Below are positions 19,928 to 30,327 of a stretch of DNA of 64,000 nucleotides, in pieces (within the stretch, counting starts at the first letter, position 1; every line of letters begins with the position of its first letter). Source of the DNA: CAWJTV01 sp963845695 (GTDB taxonomy: Bacteria; Planctomycetota; Planctomycetia; Isosphaerales; Isosphaeraceae); NCBI GenBank assembly GCA_963845695.1, contig CAWJTQ010000003.1, positions 267,475-331,474 on the forward strand, written 5' to 3'. Under the pieces are notes generated by a model. It made no database searches and had not been told where the DNA came from. It saw only the letters and a program-made list of their open reading frames with translations. The position numbers were made by a program, and so were the translations under genes.

Positions 19928-20962
19928 ATGATTCATGCCATGAAGACCACCGGATACTCGCCCCAGTTCGGATCTGGCACAGATTCGGAGAGGATGCGGA
20001 ATCGCGGTCTTCCGAGAGAGGAGGTGCAGCGGCTCGCCGCCCGGATTGCCGATGGCGATCACGAAGCCCGGAATCTTCTGGTCAAAGCCAACCTCGGCCT
20101 CGTGTGGCAGGTGGCGCGCCGCTACTTAGGCCGAGGTCTGGCGATCGATGACTTGGTGGGAGAGGGGAACCTTGGACTGATCCGCGCCGCCGAGGAATTC
20201 GATCCCAGCATTGGGACGAGTTTCAGCACGTACGCGACTTACTGGATCAAACAATCGATCCTGTCGGCGGTAATGAACACGGCGGCCACGATCCGGGTCC
20301 CGGCTCATGTCTTCCGGCTGCTGACGCGATGGATGCGCATGGAGCAATCGCTACGCCTCGTCAACGGCCGGTCGCCGAACTGTGATGAGATCGCATCGGC
20401 GATGGGATTGAACGAACAACAGAAACTCCTCGTGATGAAGGCACGCAACGCCAGAGATTCGAGGCTGGAAAGCTTGCTGGCAACAAACTCTCATCCCTGG
20501 CCATCGGCGGTGATGATGGACGGCACTGAGACGCCTGAGCTTCAACTTGAGGCCGACGAAGAACGGACCAGTCTGCGACAAAGTCTGGGACGACTTGAAA
20601 GTCGCGAACGCACGATCCTGGCCCTGCGATACGGACTTGATGGCCAGAGACCCATGAAGCTTCACGAGGTCGGTCAACGTCTGGGGCTGTCCAAGGAGTG
20701 GGTACGTAAGATTGCGGACCAAGCCATTCGGAAACTCGTCGATCATTCGGCTGAGCGGCACAACCTGAGCATCGACAGCCGACGGCGTTCCCGGAATAGT
20801 CCGAGACCGAAGGTGCGTAAGTCTCGCTCCGGTGCTCCGCGCTCGACGGCTCGCTCCACTCCAGTCGTCGAACCTGCTTCCCCGCCTGGGCGTGTCGCGG
20901 GGCAGTCCCCCGAAGCCGTTCATGCCAGCCAGGACGACGGTGGCCTGGCGCTTTGCGGCTGA
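19928..20962 (+). CDS. RNA polymerase sigma-70 factor (group 2/3-like)
   Basis: A ~344-residue sigma factor with regions 2-4. Region 2 contains 'LVGEGNLGLIRAAEEFD' and 'FSTYATYWIKQSI' (the -10 recognition helix). Region 3 follows ('IRVPAHVFRLLTRWMRM'), and region 4 contains 'LRYGLDGQRPMKLHEVG' and 'LGLSKEWVRKIADQAI'. It lacks region 1.1, so it is an alternative rather than the main vegetative factor. The C-terminal ~70 residues are a Ser/Arg/Pro-rich tail. A GGGAG sequence 8 bases before ATG 19928 supports that start over the TTG at 19913. Confidence 0.9.
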   Translation: MIHAMKTTGYSPQFGSGTDSERMRNRGLPREEVQRLAARIADGDHEARNLLVKANLGLVWQVARRYLGRGLAIDDLVGEGNLGLIRAAEEFDPSIGTSFSTYATYWIKQSILSAVMNTAATIRVPAHVFRLLTRWMRMEQSLRLVNGRSPNCDEIASAMGLNEQQKLLVMKARNARDSRLESLLATNSHPWPSAVMMDGTETPELQLEADEERTSLRQSLGRLESRERTILALRYGLDGQRPMKLHEVGQRLGLSKEWVRKIADQAIRKLVDHSAERHNLSIDSRRRSRNSPRPKVRKSRSGAPRSTARSTPVVEPASPPGRVAGQSPEAVHASQDDGGLALCG

Positions 20963-22892
20963 TTGCGCCCTTCCCGATAACTCACGCATTTGGCTCGGTC
21001 TTCATCTTAAAGTCCGATTCGTTTCCCCCTGCCGCCGACTCGCCTCGGCGGCAACGCATTCTCCTGAGGATAGAAAACTCTGAACTGTAGTTCAGATACT
21101 GTCCATCCACTCCGACCACGGTGAATCGCGTGCAGATTGCGCCAATCGTTTCGTTCCAGCAGCCACCTGACTCTATAGTACTTCCCCAAGGATCGCATCC
21201 ACGCCAGAACCTCTGACTTGCTCGGGGTTTCTAAATCGAGAATTATGAAAACGATGTGGTGATTGGCAATAGCTTGAGCGACAGCGGGTCGAAAACCACC
21301 ACGTTCAGCAGGCGGAGAGAGTACAATCATCCAGACTCCATGAATGCTGAGACGGATGATGCCCACGTTCGTCTCTCGATCGAACCGTACCTTCTCAGCG
21401 AATCTGGATAGATGTTCCTACTTGGTTTGACATCAATCCTCTGATCTTGCTATTCATTGCCGATTCGCTTAACCTTTGTTTGAACCGACGATCGGTTGTC
21501 ATTTTTCCCTGAAAAAGAATTTGTGCTAGAGAGTGTGAGCGCAATTCTTTGCCTGGATGTGATGCTCCCGCGTCTCCGTTTCGGTCCACCCAATCATCGC
21601 GACGTTCCTTCCGCATTCCTCGATCTTGCGCAGGGTTGGTTCTCGTAAGAAGAACCGATCACGGCATGAATCTATGGGAAGTGCACTCTAATCCCTAAAG
21701 AGTCGATAGCACACAGTCCTCTCCCGTGAAGCCGGATTTCGCCCGCGTGTGCTTCCGAGGATTCTCTAGTACCTCCTCAACAGGATACTTCTCTGGTGCT
21801 GGTCCGTAAGGCTGGGAAATGTTTGACCGCTATAGATAGCCAAATGTATTCGGTTCAGGACTCACGTTGTCTTGCCAAGATCGAACCTGGAAAGCTCATC
21901 CATACCAGATTTACCACTACGCCAGGATTGACGAGGGAGGCGATTTCGAGTGTGCATGCATTGGGACTGCCAGTTGGTTGCGTGAGTAGAGGGGTGAATT
22001 CTTTCGCGCATTCTGTAGTCGTTCACAAGGTAGGACGGCTGGCATCAATCGAATTTGATCGTTGGTCCCGTCAAAGGCAGGTGAAAGAGAATTCCTCAAA
22101 CCTTCCCGTCGGCAGGGAACTCCGAGAGGCTGTGAAAGAATGGATTCCCAATAACGAATTCAAGATTCCAGATGAATGTTAAGCCTGATCCACCAAGGGA
22201 TTATGGTTCTGGATCTTGGAATTCGGAATCTGCAATCCAATTCTTTCACAAGCTCCGACGTGACGGAATCCAGAACATGGCAACCCTGCTTCCGGCATTT
22301 CGCCACCACGGGCCGGCGGAAAAAGCGTTTGGGGGAGACCGCGTTTCTGTAAGAGATTCCCTGACAAAGATTGTCCAAAGTGCCCGTACATACGAGCCTG
22401 ACATGGTGCTTTATAATGTAGCACAGTCCTCAAACTCAAACTGCACGTCTCGCCCCAAAGGAATCTTCATTGAGCGAATCTCATCTGGGACAGTTGTCGG
22501 CCCGGGTCTGAACGCGTATGGCATTCTTCGTACCCACAATGGATGTTTGATACTACGATCTGTTTTCACGCACGGATCCCGAACGCGTGATACTTATTCA
22601 AGATTCTCTGGCCGAATCCACATAGATATCAATATATTTATTTATATTGATTTCGATGAAACTTCAAACAATCCAGGCACTTTCGTCGATTCGTGGAGGA
22701 ATGGTCGCAGGCTCGAATGATCGAAAACTCTGGAATTGGAGCGTCACAGTCGCCTTGGTCCCGAGTGAATCATAGGGACGCTGACCGATCATCGATCCCG
22801 TCCGTGTCGAGCAATCAGAACGGATCACCCTGAGCGACGAAATCGACCAATGGGGCTCGGCTGCAGTCGAGTATGATTGCACCGAAAACATT
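20963..22892. other. 1.9 kb lower-GC stretch without convincing gene
   Basis: GC drops visibly compared with the flanks. A minus-strand frame (21366-21007, 119 residues, 'MGIIRLSIHGVWMIVLSP...') has some protein character and might be a small STAS-like protein, but I am not confident. Plus-strand frames at 21796-22182 and 22172-22720 lack any recognisable domain. An imperfect inverted repeat (about 22158-22175 with 22203-22220, arms like GAATTCAAGATTCCAG) lies inside. It may be decayed foreign DNA or a regulatory/structural spacer. Confidence 0.5.
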
Positions 22893-25085
22893 ATGGCGAC
22901 AATCCTCGTAGTTGACGACCGACCGGAGAATCGCGAATTACTCGTCGATATCCTTTGCCTGTCGGGTCACGAGTTGCGGGAGGCCGTCGACTGCGCCGAG
23001 GCCCTCGCGATCACGAAGGCGCGACCATCCCGACCTAGTGATCGCCGACATCCTCACCCCTAGGATGGACGGCTACGAATTCGTTCGCGAGTTAAGAGCC
23101 GACTTCCAAGTCGCCACGACGCCTGTGATTTTTTGCACAGCCATCTATTGCCAGAGCGAGGCACGAATTCTGGCGCAGAAATGCGGGGTGACGCACTTAC
23201 TGGCAAAGCCCGTTGTGCTGGAAGAAGTCCTGAGGACGGTTGCCGAGGTCCTGGGGGCGACTCGGACTAGCGGCTCCTCCGCAGCGTTTGGCGAGATTGA
23301 TCGCGACCACGTCCGACTGCTCAACGACACCATGGTGGAGAAAGTCCGCGAGTTGGAAACGGCCAATCAGCGATTGACGTCGCTCGTGGATCTCGGGAGT
23401 TCGCTGGCCCTGGAGCGTGATCTCAAGCGGCTGTTGGCCCGATATTGTCGGGCGGGGTGCGAGATGACCGGTGCACGCCATGCAGTGCTGGGGGTGCTGG
23501 AGGACGATGAAGAGAGCTTCGGCGACATCCTGACATATGGTTTCGACGCCGAGTCGCCGATCCGGCTGAACTGCGTCTCGCTCGGCGAAGGGTTGCTACG
23601 ACGGGTCGTTGTGAATGGATCGCCCATACGTGCTGTTGCCGGTGTCGAGGACCCGCCACTGGAAGTCTTCCCCGGGCACCCCCTCAACTACGCCTTCCTC
23701 GGAGTGCCCGTGGCTACGACTGGGAAGCGCTACGGCGTGCTTTCATTCATAAATAAGCATGGCAATGGCGAGTTCGATGCTGTCGATGAAGGATTGGCCG
23801 TGAGCCTGGCGGCTCAACTTGCCGTCGCCTACGAACTGCGCGCGCCGACAGGACGAGCTCGCGCGGGGCAATGCCCGCCTCGAGCGTTATGAAGAACAGT
23901 TAGCGATCCTACGACGAATTGATCGCGCGGTCCTTTCGGCACATCGACCTCGGGACGTCGCCTCTACCGTACTGAACCACCTCCGTCAACTGCTTGACTG
24001 CTGGTCGGTCGGCGTCTGGGTCTTCGACTGGGAAGGACGGACCGCTGAGCGACTGGCCGCGGCAGGGGCCACTGAACCTCTCCTGCCCCCAGGGACGAAG
24101 GTACCCCTCGAGGCGCTCGGCGTCAGGGACATCGAGGATCTCGCCGCAGGGCTGGACCGCGTGGTAGAGGATGTCGGGCGGCTATCCGAGCCTGCTCCCA
24201 CCATTCGGATACTCCAGATGGCTGGGCTCCGCTCGTATACTCGGCTACCGCTGGCCTTCGAGGGCCAGGTGATTGGCACGCTCGTCCTGAGCTGGAACCG
24301 CGGCGCGATCCTTCGACTCAGAGGAACTTGAGATCGCCCGCCAGCTTGCCGATCAACTGGTGATCGCCATCCGGTATGCGCATCTCTCCCTGGAGGTTCG
24401 GTCGGGACACCAGCGGCTTCGCACACTGTCCCGTCAGTTGCTCAAGTCCCAGGAGGAGGAGCGCCGCCGCATCGCCCGTGAGCTACACGATGAGATTGGA
24501 CAATCGCTCACGGCTGTGAAAATCAACCTAGAATGGGCGATGCGCGGTGACGCGGCAACCTCAGCCAGCCCATCTCTTCGCGAGAGCATTGGGATCATCG
24601 ATCTTGTCCTCCAGCAAGTGCGACAGATCTCGTTGGACCTTCGGCCCTCGGCGCTGGACGATCTAGGATTGGTAGCTTCTGTTCGATGGCACCTGGTCCG
24701 CGTATCCCGGCGCGCTGGATTCGAGGGATGGTTCGCGGCCGACCCTCCAGAGTTCCGCGTGCCTGCCGAGATCGAGACCGAGTGCTTCCGGATTGTACAA
24801 GAAGCGTTGACCAACGTGGTACGTCATGCTGGGGCGAAGCGAGTGGACGTGAGTCTGACTTGTAGGGGCGAACAACTGGAGCTGGTCGTCCAGGACGACG
24901 GGGTGGGATTTGACGTGGCCGCGGCGCGGCAGCGTGCCGCGCGCGGCGGCAGCCTCGGCCTCCTTGGGATGCAGGAGCGGGCTGAGCTGCTCGGCGGCCG
25001 GATCACCATCGAAGCTGGCACTCAACTTGGCACAAAGGTCCATCTGAGCATCCCTCTGACCATCTCCGAATCGTCGAGGCCCTAA
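22893..25085 (+). CDS. Hybrid NarL-type sensor histidine kinase: REC-GAF-GAF-HisKA_3-HATPase (frameshifted)
   Basis: It starts 'MATILVVDDRPENRELLVD', an N-terminal receiver whose phosphoacceptor Asp lies in 'LVIADILTPRMDG'. Two GAF-like sensor domains follow (around 'LLARYCRAGCEMTGARHAVL' and 'LLDCWSVGVWVFDWEGRT'), linked by coiled-coil stretches. The kinase core has the HisKA_3 H-box 'EEERRRIARELHDEIGQSL', N-box 'ALTNVVRHAGAKRV', G-box 'DDGVGFD' and 'GLLGMQERAELLGG'. The gene is broken three times, near 23020, 23855 (within a GCGCGC run) and 24330. The protein is soluble, so it is a cytosolic sensor. It is the likely partner of the response regulator 20 bases downstream. Confidence 0.85.
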
Positions 25086-25105
25086 CTGGGCGAGAAGGAG
25101 TCCCG

Positions 25106-25756
25106 ATGACCCCCATTCGCATCCTGATCGCCGACGACCATACCCTGCTCCGCGCCGGCCTCCGCGCCTTGTTGGAAAACATTCCCGGGGTCGAGGTCGT
25201 CGCGGAAGCTGGGAACGGTCGGGAAGCGCTGGCCGCAGTGGAGGCCCATCGGCCTAGCGTCGTACTCACCGACATCGCAATGCCCGAGATCAACGGACTG
25301 GAGCTGGCTCGACGCCTGGGCCGCGATTTTCCGGAGATCAAGACGATCGTCCTTTCCATGCACAACGGAGAGGAGTATGTCTGCCGCGCCATCCAGGCCG
25401 GCGCAGTCGGCTACCTCGTGAAGGACTCTGGTACTGTCGAACTAAACCTGGCGATCCAAGCCGTCGCCCGCGGTGAATCCTACCTGAGCCCGGCGATCTC
25501 GAAGCACGTCATTGCCGACTATCTCCGGCGCACTGGAGGCGCCCCCCACCCTGGTCTTCTGACACCCCGCCAGGGCGAGATCCTCCACCTCATCGCCCGC
25601 GGTCAAAGTACGAAGGCCATCGCGCGGACCCTGGGCATCAGTGTCAAGACTGTCGAAACCCACCGCGCGATGCTCATGGATCGCCTCGACATTTACGACA
25701 TCCCCGGACTTGTCCGGTACGCCATCCGCAACGGTATGGCCGAACTCGACGGATGA
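25106..25756 (+). CDS. NarL/FixJ-family response regulator
   Basis: A 216-residue response regulator. The receiver has 'ILIADDHTLLRAGLRALLEN', the phosphoacceptor Asp in 'VVLTDIAMPEINGLEL' and the conserved Lys in 'GYLVKDSG'. The LuxR-type helix-turn-helix is 'LTPRQGEILHLIARGQSTKA' followed by 'LGISVKTVETHRAMLM'. The frame is intact. It is directly downstream of the histidine kinase with a GGAG-containing gap, so the two form a two-component pair. The target genes are unknown. Confidence 0.95.
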   Translation: MTPIRILIADDHTLLRAGLRALLENIPGVEVVAEAGNGREALAAVEAHRPSVVLTDIAMPEINGLELARRLGRDFPEIKTIVLSMHNGEEYVCRAIQAGAVGYLVKDSGTVELNLAIQAVARGESYLSPAISKHVIADYLRRTGGAPHPGLLTPRQGEILHLIARGQSTKAIARTLGISVKTVETHRAMLMDRLDIYDIPGLVRYAIRNGMAELDG

Positions 25757-26495
25757 CGGCCGCCTGCCGCGTCCCGCGTATCGGGGATAATCTGATGGCT
25801 TTCTCAGGAAGCTCCGGAAGGAAAATCAGAGCGCAATGTACGACAATCTCGTGTGAGCGGCAGCGACCAAGCGAATGAGTTGTTCTCCGCTTCGAGCAGG
25901 GGCCGCGGGTTCCGTCCCGTTGACCCGGTCTCGCTCAACACGACCCGGAGCACTTTCCCTCGGTCACGGACTCGGAGACATCGATGAAGAAATCTCGCTC
26001 GCAGCGCGCTGCGCCCTGGAGGGACCCAGCCTTCCCGTCGATCTTCAGATCTGGCCCCTCGTGGGTTCTCGCGACCTGCACCACCCTGGAGAACGTCCGA
26101 CCGTCCCCGGCCGTGCACCGGGGCGCTCCTCGACCTCTTCGCACCCAACCGCGACTGGATGCTCATGGAGCTCCATGCTCTGGCCCTCGACTGCGACCGG
26201 GCGCGGTCCTATCTGGCGAAACCCGGCTGCAACGTCGATCTGGGGACGGCCCAGTTGGCACGCAGCATGGCCAAGCGATCCGAAATCCTCCGCTTCCTCC
26301 GCAATGACCGATGCCCGTCGGACGGCGGTGCGGACCGATCCACTGCGGTGTACCGGGCGCCCAGGGCGATAGAGAGGAATCCTTGATCGCCCGAACCGCG
26401 AACCAGGCAATCATTAGCGAGAATTCGCCTCTGGTCTTGAGCGGGCCGTCATGAGGCCCGATCGGCGACGGGCGACCTTCCCGAAAGGCGGTCCC
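25757..26495 (+). other. Uncertain region with a coding-like stretch
   Basis: Between two regulator genes. The frame at about 26118-26386 ('LLDLFAPNRDWMLMELHALA...') has codon third positions rich in G/C and looks coding, but no start or domain can be assigned and the upstream part would need a frame change. It may be the remainder of a frameshifted small gene. Confidence 0.35.
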
Positions 26496-26864
26496 ATGCA
26501 GACCTGCCGGATTCTACTGGTCGATGACCACCCCTTGCTCCTGCGCATCCTTAACCGGCTCCTGGCCGAGATTTCCGAAATCGAAATCGTTGCCCAAGCA
26601 CGCGACGGCCTCGAAGCGATGTCGTTGGCGGTCCTTCACCAGCCCGACCTCGTTGTCACCAACTTGGCCCTTCCCGGCCTCGGCGGCCTCGAACTCACCC
26701 GCCGTCTGGCCGCCGAGGCGCGAGCGCCACGCATCGTCTTGATGTCGTTCCACGACGAGCCCGAGTATCGTGAGGCAGCCGACGCGGTGGGGGCGGATGG
26801 ATTCGTGCTCAAACAGGACCTCGGCACCAAGCTCGTCCCGTTGATCCATTCATTAATGACATAA
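26496..26864 (+). CDS. Stand-alone receiver domain protein with Asn at phosphoacceptor site
   Basis: A 122-residue single-domain response regulator ('RILLVDDHPLLLRILNRLLA'). The acidic pair (VDDH) and the conserved Lys ('GFVLKQDLG') are present. The phosphoacceptor position reads 'VVTNLALPGLGGLEL', so Asp is replaced by Asn; the codon is AAC. It therefore probably cannot be phosphorylated in the usual way. It lacks an output domain. ATG 26496 follows an AAAGGCGG site. Being 740 bases from the NarL-type pair, it may bind the kinase or its partner as a decoy or adaptor; this is inference. Confidence 0.85.
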   Translation: MQTCRILLVDDHPLLLRILNRLLAEISEIEIVAQARDGLEAMSLAVLHQPDLVVTNLALPGLGGLELTRRLAAEARAPRIVLMSFHDEPEYREAADAVGADGFVLKQDLGTKLVPLIHSLMT

Positions 26865-27025
26865 AGCCTATCTAAAGAGACGCCAGCGAAAGAATTCCAC
26901 GTCGGCACTGAATGCGGTCTGCATGGTGAGGAATCGCTTACGACCCCACCCTCAGCGTCGGCCTGGTTTCATCGGGCGTCGATCCCTCCACAGCGAGCAG
27001 ACACGAGGTGCGAGAGGACGTGACG

Positions 27026-27398
27026 ATGTTCAAGAGTCAACTGAAGGACCCGATCCGGCTCACCCCAGCCGTTCCCGTCATCGCCGAGGGCGATAACCCC
27101 GACCGTCGGGCGCTGCGCCACTTGCTCAGTTTCCTGGTGGCGGGGTTCGACTGGGTCCGGTCGAATCGATTGCCAGCGAAGTTGAACGTGCGCGGAATGG
27201 CTCGAGCACTGGGAAGACGAGGAATACACCTACATCGAGACGCGGATTCCGGGGGACACTTCAGAGTTGGAGGTCGACCTCCACGTTCACCAAGGGGTCA
27301 TCTTCGCCCGGATTCGACGTCGACTCGCGGACTCCTGTACTGAGACAACGCCGCCTCAATCCGACCTCATCGGACGGGGGCGCGGAGTGCGCGACTGA
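27026..27398 (+). CDS. Small Hsp20/CS-domain-like protein (frameshifted)
   Basis: The N-terminal frame runs 'MFKSQLKDPIRLTPAVPV' to 'RSNRLPAKLNV'. A two-base loss near 27195 (in a CGCG context) shifts it. In the second frame it continues 'AEWLEHWEDEEYTYIETRIP' followed by 'ELEVDLHVHQGVIFARIRR', ending at the TGA at 27398. The second half is reminiscent of the beta-sandwich of small heat-shock or CS-type proteins, where a Tyr-rich strand precedes 'IPG...D..VH.G..FIR'. The total is ~124 residues. The family assignment is tentative. Confidence 0.55.
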
Positions 27399-27834
27399 TC
27401 GGAGACTGGGGCCCGGAGTCAAGAGGCTGGCCGATCGTTTAGGCAGGGCGTGGCGTTCGACTCAGTAGCATGGATGCTTCTAGGCGGGCTCTTCGCCCCC
27501 GGGCCTTCTTGTCTCTTGCGTTCGTGCCGGATGGATTCGCTGGATCGTCCCTCACCTTCGCCCAGTGACAGATCGTTTCATGGATCTCCAGGCGAAAGAG
27601 GCACGTGGGCCGGATTGCGGCCGCGAACGTCGCACTGGACGAATCAGGGCCATCCTCAGCGCGGAAACCATCGCCAAGGCGAATTTTTTCGCGAAGCTCC
27701 TTGCGATTCAGACCGGATGGGGCTAGATTGACATGATTGAGTTAGTGCCATTCTCGATTTCGCTCCTACTCTCTCAGATTATTGTGACCTGATACCGGTC
27801 AACACGTTCCTTACGGTCGAGACGATCCATCGCA
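27399..27834. other. Intergenic stretch
   Basis: About 430 bases; only short open frames lacking protein features are seen. It provides the leader of the rightward gene set that follows. Confidence 0.4.
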
Positions 27835-28278
27835 ATGCTGCGCTCCCACGCTCGTCGATGGTCAGGTGTTGCAGCCACGGCATGGCTCATGTTCGTGTCC
27901 GTGGCCGTGCTGTTTCCAGCAGAAGCGCGGGCAGGCTGCAATCATCCCTGGATTGAGCGCACTGATCCGGCAGACTCGCTGAACGACCTGAGCATCCTCG
28001 AGCCGAGCCGTCAAGAGTTGACCTCCGATCCGGGAATCCCCAAGGAATCCCGGCGCCGATCGCCCTGCGCAGGCGGAGCGTGCTCCCAGTTGCCCGAGAT
28101 GCCGATGACCGCCCCGGACTCGGTTCCGGACCGGGTCGAGCTCTGGGGCCAAGTTCCGGAAGATCTACGTCCTCCGGCTCCTCCGTCCGATGCCCTCTGC
28201 TCCGCCTTGGATCGCCCGCACCCGGCTCGCACCGCCCGACCGCTTGAACGTCCTCCCCGCATGATCCCCTCGGTTTGA
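27835..28278 (+). CDS. Secreted hypothetical protein
   Basis: A 147-residue protein with an N-terminal signal peptide (basic 'MLRSHARRW', hydrophobic 'AATAWLMFVSVAVLFPAEA', cleavage likely after 'ARAG' or 'EARA'). The mature part is Pro/Ser-rich, with a Cys-His pair ('GCNHPW') and two further Cys ('SPCAGGACSQLP'). No known domain is recognised. It precedes the DUF1559 protein and the metal-efflux genes, so a periplasmic metal-binding role is possible but unproven. Confidence 0.55.
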   Translation: MLRSHARRWSGVAATAWLMFVSVAVLFPAEARAGCNHPWIERTDPADSLNDLSILEPSRQELTSDPGIPKESRRRSPCAGGACSQLPEMPMTAPDSVPDRVELWGQVPEDLRPPAPPSDALCSALDRPHPARTARPLERPPRMIPSV

Positions 28279-28611
28279 TTCTCTTCAACTCGTGGACTCG
28301 GACCGAAGGCGGCTGCGCGGATTCCTGGCTCTCCAGGAACGTCATCCTCGCTGGACCGGAAGTACCGGGTCGTCCATGCCGCCACCACCCCCTCGTCTCC
28401 TCGAAGTTGGACCGAATGGCACGGTGTGATGAGTTGGCGGAACGAGGGGAAGTCGGTCCGCGACGACCCAGTCTCGCGCGGATCCCGCCCACTCAGGCCG
28501 GATCCGTGAGAACGGTTCATCCATTGATACATCTCGTCTCCTTTTGAACCGGGGTGCGCCCCGCCCCGACATGATCATTTTCTCGTTTTCGTGCAGGGAA
28601 AGGGATAAACC
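28279..28611. other. Intergenic stretch upstream of DUF1559 gene
   Basis: About 330 bases with no gene seen. The segment just before 28612 includes an AAAGGGATAA sequence near the expected ribosome-binding site. Confidence 0.4.
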
Positions 28612-29658
28612 ATGAAGAGGTTTCGAACCGGTTTCACATTGATTGAGTTGCTCGTCGTTATCGCCATCATATCGGTTCTGATCGCGCTCCTGCTCCCGGC
28701 GGTCCAGGCGGCCCGTGAAGCCGCGCGTCGCGCGCAATGCACCAACAACCTCAAGCAGATCGGTCTCGCTTGTCACAATTACCTGACCAGTTTCCAGTGC
28801 CTGCCATTTGGCAAGGGCCCGAGCTATAACCTCATTGTTCCCGGCACGCAGTACTACGCTCGATGGTCCACTCACAGTCAACTCTTGATGTATATCGAGC
28901 AAGGTGCTCTCTTCAACAGCATCAACTTCAACCTGGCCCCATCAACTCCCGGTATGGCGGGCGATGTTGCGTTCATGCCGCCGTACGTTCAACCCCAGAA
29001 TATGACCGCTTCGCTGACCCAGGTGGCCGCGTTCCTTTGCCCCACGGACGGAAACCCGCCGACTCCGGGTTGGCCAGGGTGCAATAACTACCTGGGCAAC
29101 ATGCAGACCTGGGCCTGTGACCTGGGTGATACCAACCCCTCCTCGGTGGCCCCAGCCGAGGCGCCCCACGGGATTTTCTACTACTGGAGCTCGGTCGGTA
29201 TCGCCAAGATCACCGATGGCACGAGCAATACGGCCTTCTTCAGCGAAAAGCTTCGCGGCAACGGTATGCGAGACTCCGACGCCCGGTCTGACTCGCTGAT
29301 CACGGCATCGCCTACCGACCTGAATTCCACCTACCTGACCTGCCAGAATACGCCATTGACCGCCTTACGGCTCACTCACGCTCAGGGGGCGAGCTGGGTG
29401 ATGGGGGAAATGTGTTGCACACAGTACAACCATGTTTCGACTCCGAACACCAAGACCTGTGCTGGGCTCGGATTTGCCAACAATAACATGGCCAACATGC
29501 CGATGCAGGTTCCCCCCTCGAGCAACCATCCAGGCGGGGTGAACGTCCTCTTTGGGGATGGCAGCACAAAGTTCATCAAGAGTAGCGTGTCACTCTTGAC
29601 CTGGCGGGCCCTGGGCACTCGGGACGGCGGCGAGACCATTTCTGCGGATGCGTACTGA
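28612..29658 (+). CDS. DUF1559 pilin-like (type IV pseudopilin) protein
   Basis: A 348-residue protein with the type IV prepilin leader 'GFTLIELLVVIAIISVLIAL' followed by 'LLPAVQAAREAARR', the hallmark of the planctomycete DUF1559 family. It continues with 'QCTNNLKQIGLACHNY'. The C-terminus carries the family ending 'HPGGVNVLFGDGST'. The leader is expected to be cut at G-F by a prepilin peptidase and the protein held in the membrane. Such proteins occur in many copies per genome and their exact role is unclear. It leads a run of same-strand genes to the metal pump. Confidence 0.95.
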   Translation: MKRFRTGFTLIELLVVIAIISVLIALLLPAVQAAREAARRAQCTNNLKQIGLACHNYLTSFQCLPFGKGPSYNLIVPGTQYYARWSTHSQLLMYIEQGALFNSINFNLAPSTPGMAGDVAFMPPYVQPQNMTASLTQVAAFLCPTDGNPPTPGWPGCNNYLGNMQTWACDLGDTNPSSVAPAEAPHGIFYYWSSVGIAKITDGTSNTAFFSEKLRGNGMRDSDARSDSLITASPTDLNSTYLTCQNTPLTALRLTHAQGASWVMGEMCCTQYNHVSTPNTKTCAGLGFANNNMANMPMQVPPSSNHPGGVNVLFGDGSTKFIKSSVSLLTWRALGTRDGGETISADAY

Positions 29659-29672
29659 GGAGGCACTTCACC

Positions 29673-30137
29673 ATGCTCCGACCCTGGAACTCAGCTCGGT
29701 CTGCGATTCTCACAGGCTCGGCCCTTCTCCTTCTTGCCGTGGGAGGATGCGGGAACGACCACATTGATGCGTTACCTTCCGACGAGATGGCTCGAGGTGC
29801 TCTTGAAGCGGCGCTCAAATCATGGATCGATGGCGGGAAGCCCGGAACCGTGGCGGGAATGAAGCCCCCGGTCCAGGTCCTCGACACTCCGTGGGGTCTG
29901 GGGGAACGCCTGGCTTCCTACGAGATCCTCCAGGAAGACAAGAGCGCCGCGGAGATGCGGTTCTCCGTCCGGCTCTCTCTGGCGAAGCCCGAGCGCGTTC
30001 AGGAAGTGCAATACTACGTGCTCGGCCGGGATCCGGTCATGATCTTTCGCGACGAAGATTACATGCGAAACATCAACATGGTGAACGGACCGCCGTTAAA
30101 CAAGCCCGAGAACTCGGCGCGGAGGAGGCGGAGGTAG
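29673..30137 (+). CDS. Probable lipoprotein, paralogue of next gene
   Basis: A 154-residue protein with a lipoprotein signal ('ILTGSALLLLAVGGCG', lipobox Cys). The mature domain contains 'EMRFSVRLSLAKPERVQEVQ' and 'YYVLGRDPVMIFRDEDYM', which is matched in the next gene ('VVRLSLAGPDESTL', 'YYVFGKDPIWVYRAEDF'). It starts 14 bases after the DUF1559 stop, so it is operonic with it. The fold and function are unknown; it is exported and lipid-anchored. Confidence 0.75.
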   Translation: MLRPWNSARSAILTGSALLLLAVGGCGNDHIDALPSDEMARGALEAALKSWIDGGKPGTVAGMKPPVQVLDTPWGLGERLASYEILQEDKSAAEMRFSVRLSLAKPERVQEVQYYVLGRDPVMIFRDEDYMRNINMVNGPPLNKPENSARRRRR

Positions 30138-30327
30138 ACACCGGGAATGACCGGCCCTCAGCGTAGTCGAGTGCGACGTTTTCTCAGGATCGTGGCGCAA
30201 GTCTCACTGAGCCGCGCATGGTCACGAGCCAACCGATCCTCCAGCGCGAGGAATAAACTCCAGCCACACTCAATCATTCGGTCATCACGCCGGGATTGAC
30301 CTCCCGGATTGTTGAAGGGGACGACCT

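Noticed and set aside
21796..22182. 128-residue plus-strand open frame
   Set aside because: No recognisable pattern and no ribosome-binding site; treated as chance.
22172..22720. 182-residue plus-strand open frame
   Set aside because: It has no domain, sits in AT-richer DNA and overlaps an inverted repeat; treated as chance.
22893..25085. Programmed frameshifting in the histidine kinase
   Set aside because: Three breaks in one gene, matching the density of breaks in all other genes, point to sequence error; no slippery site with a following structure was seen.
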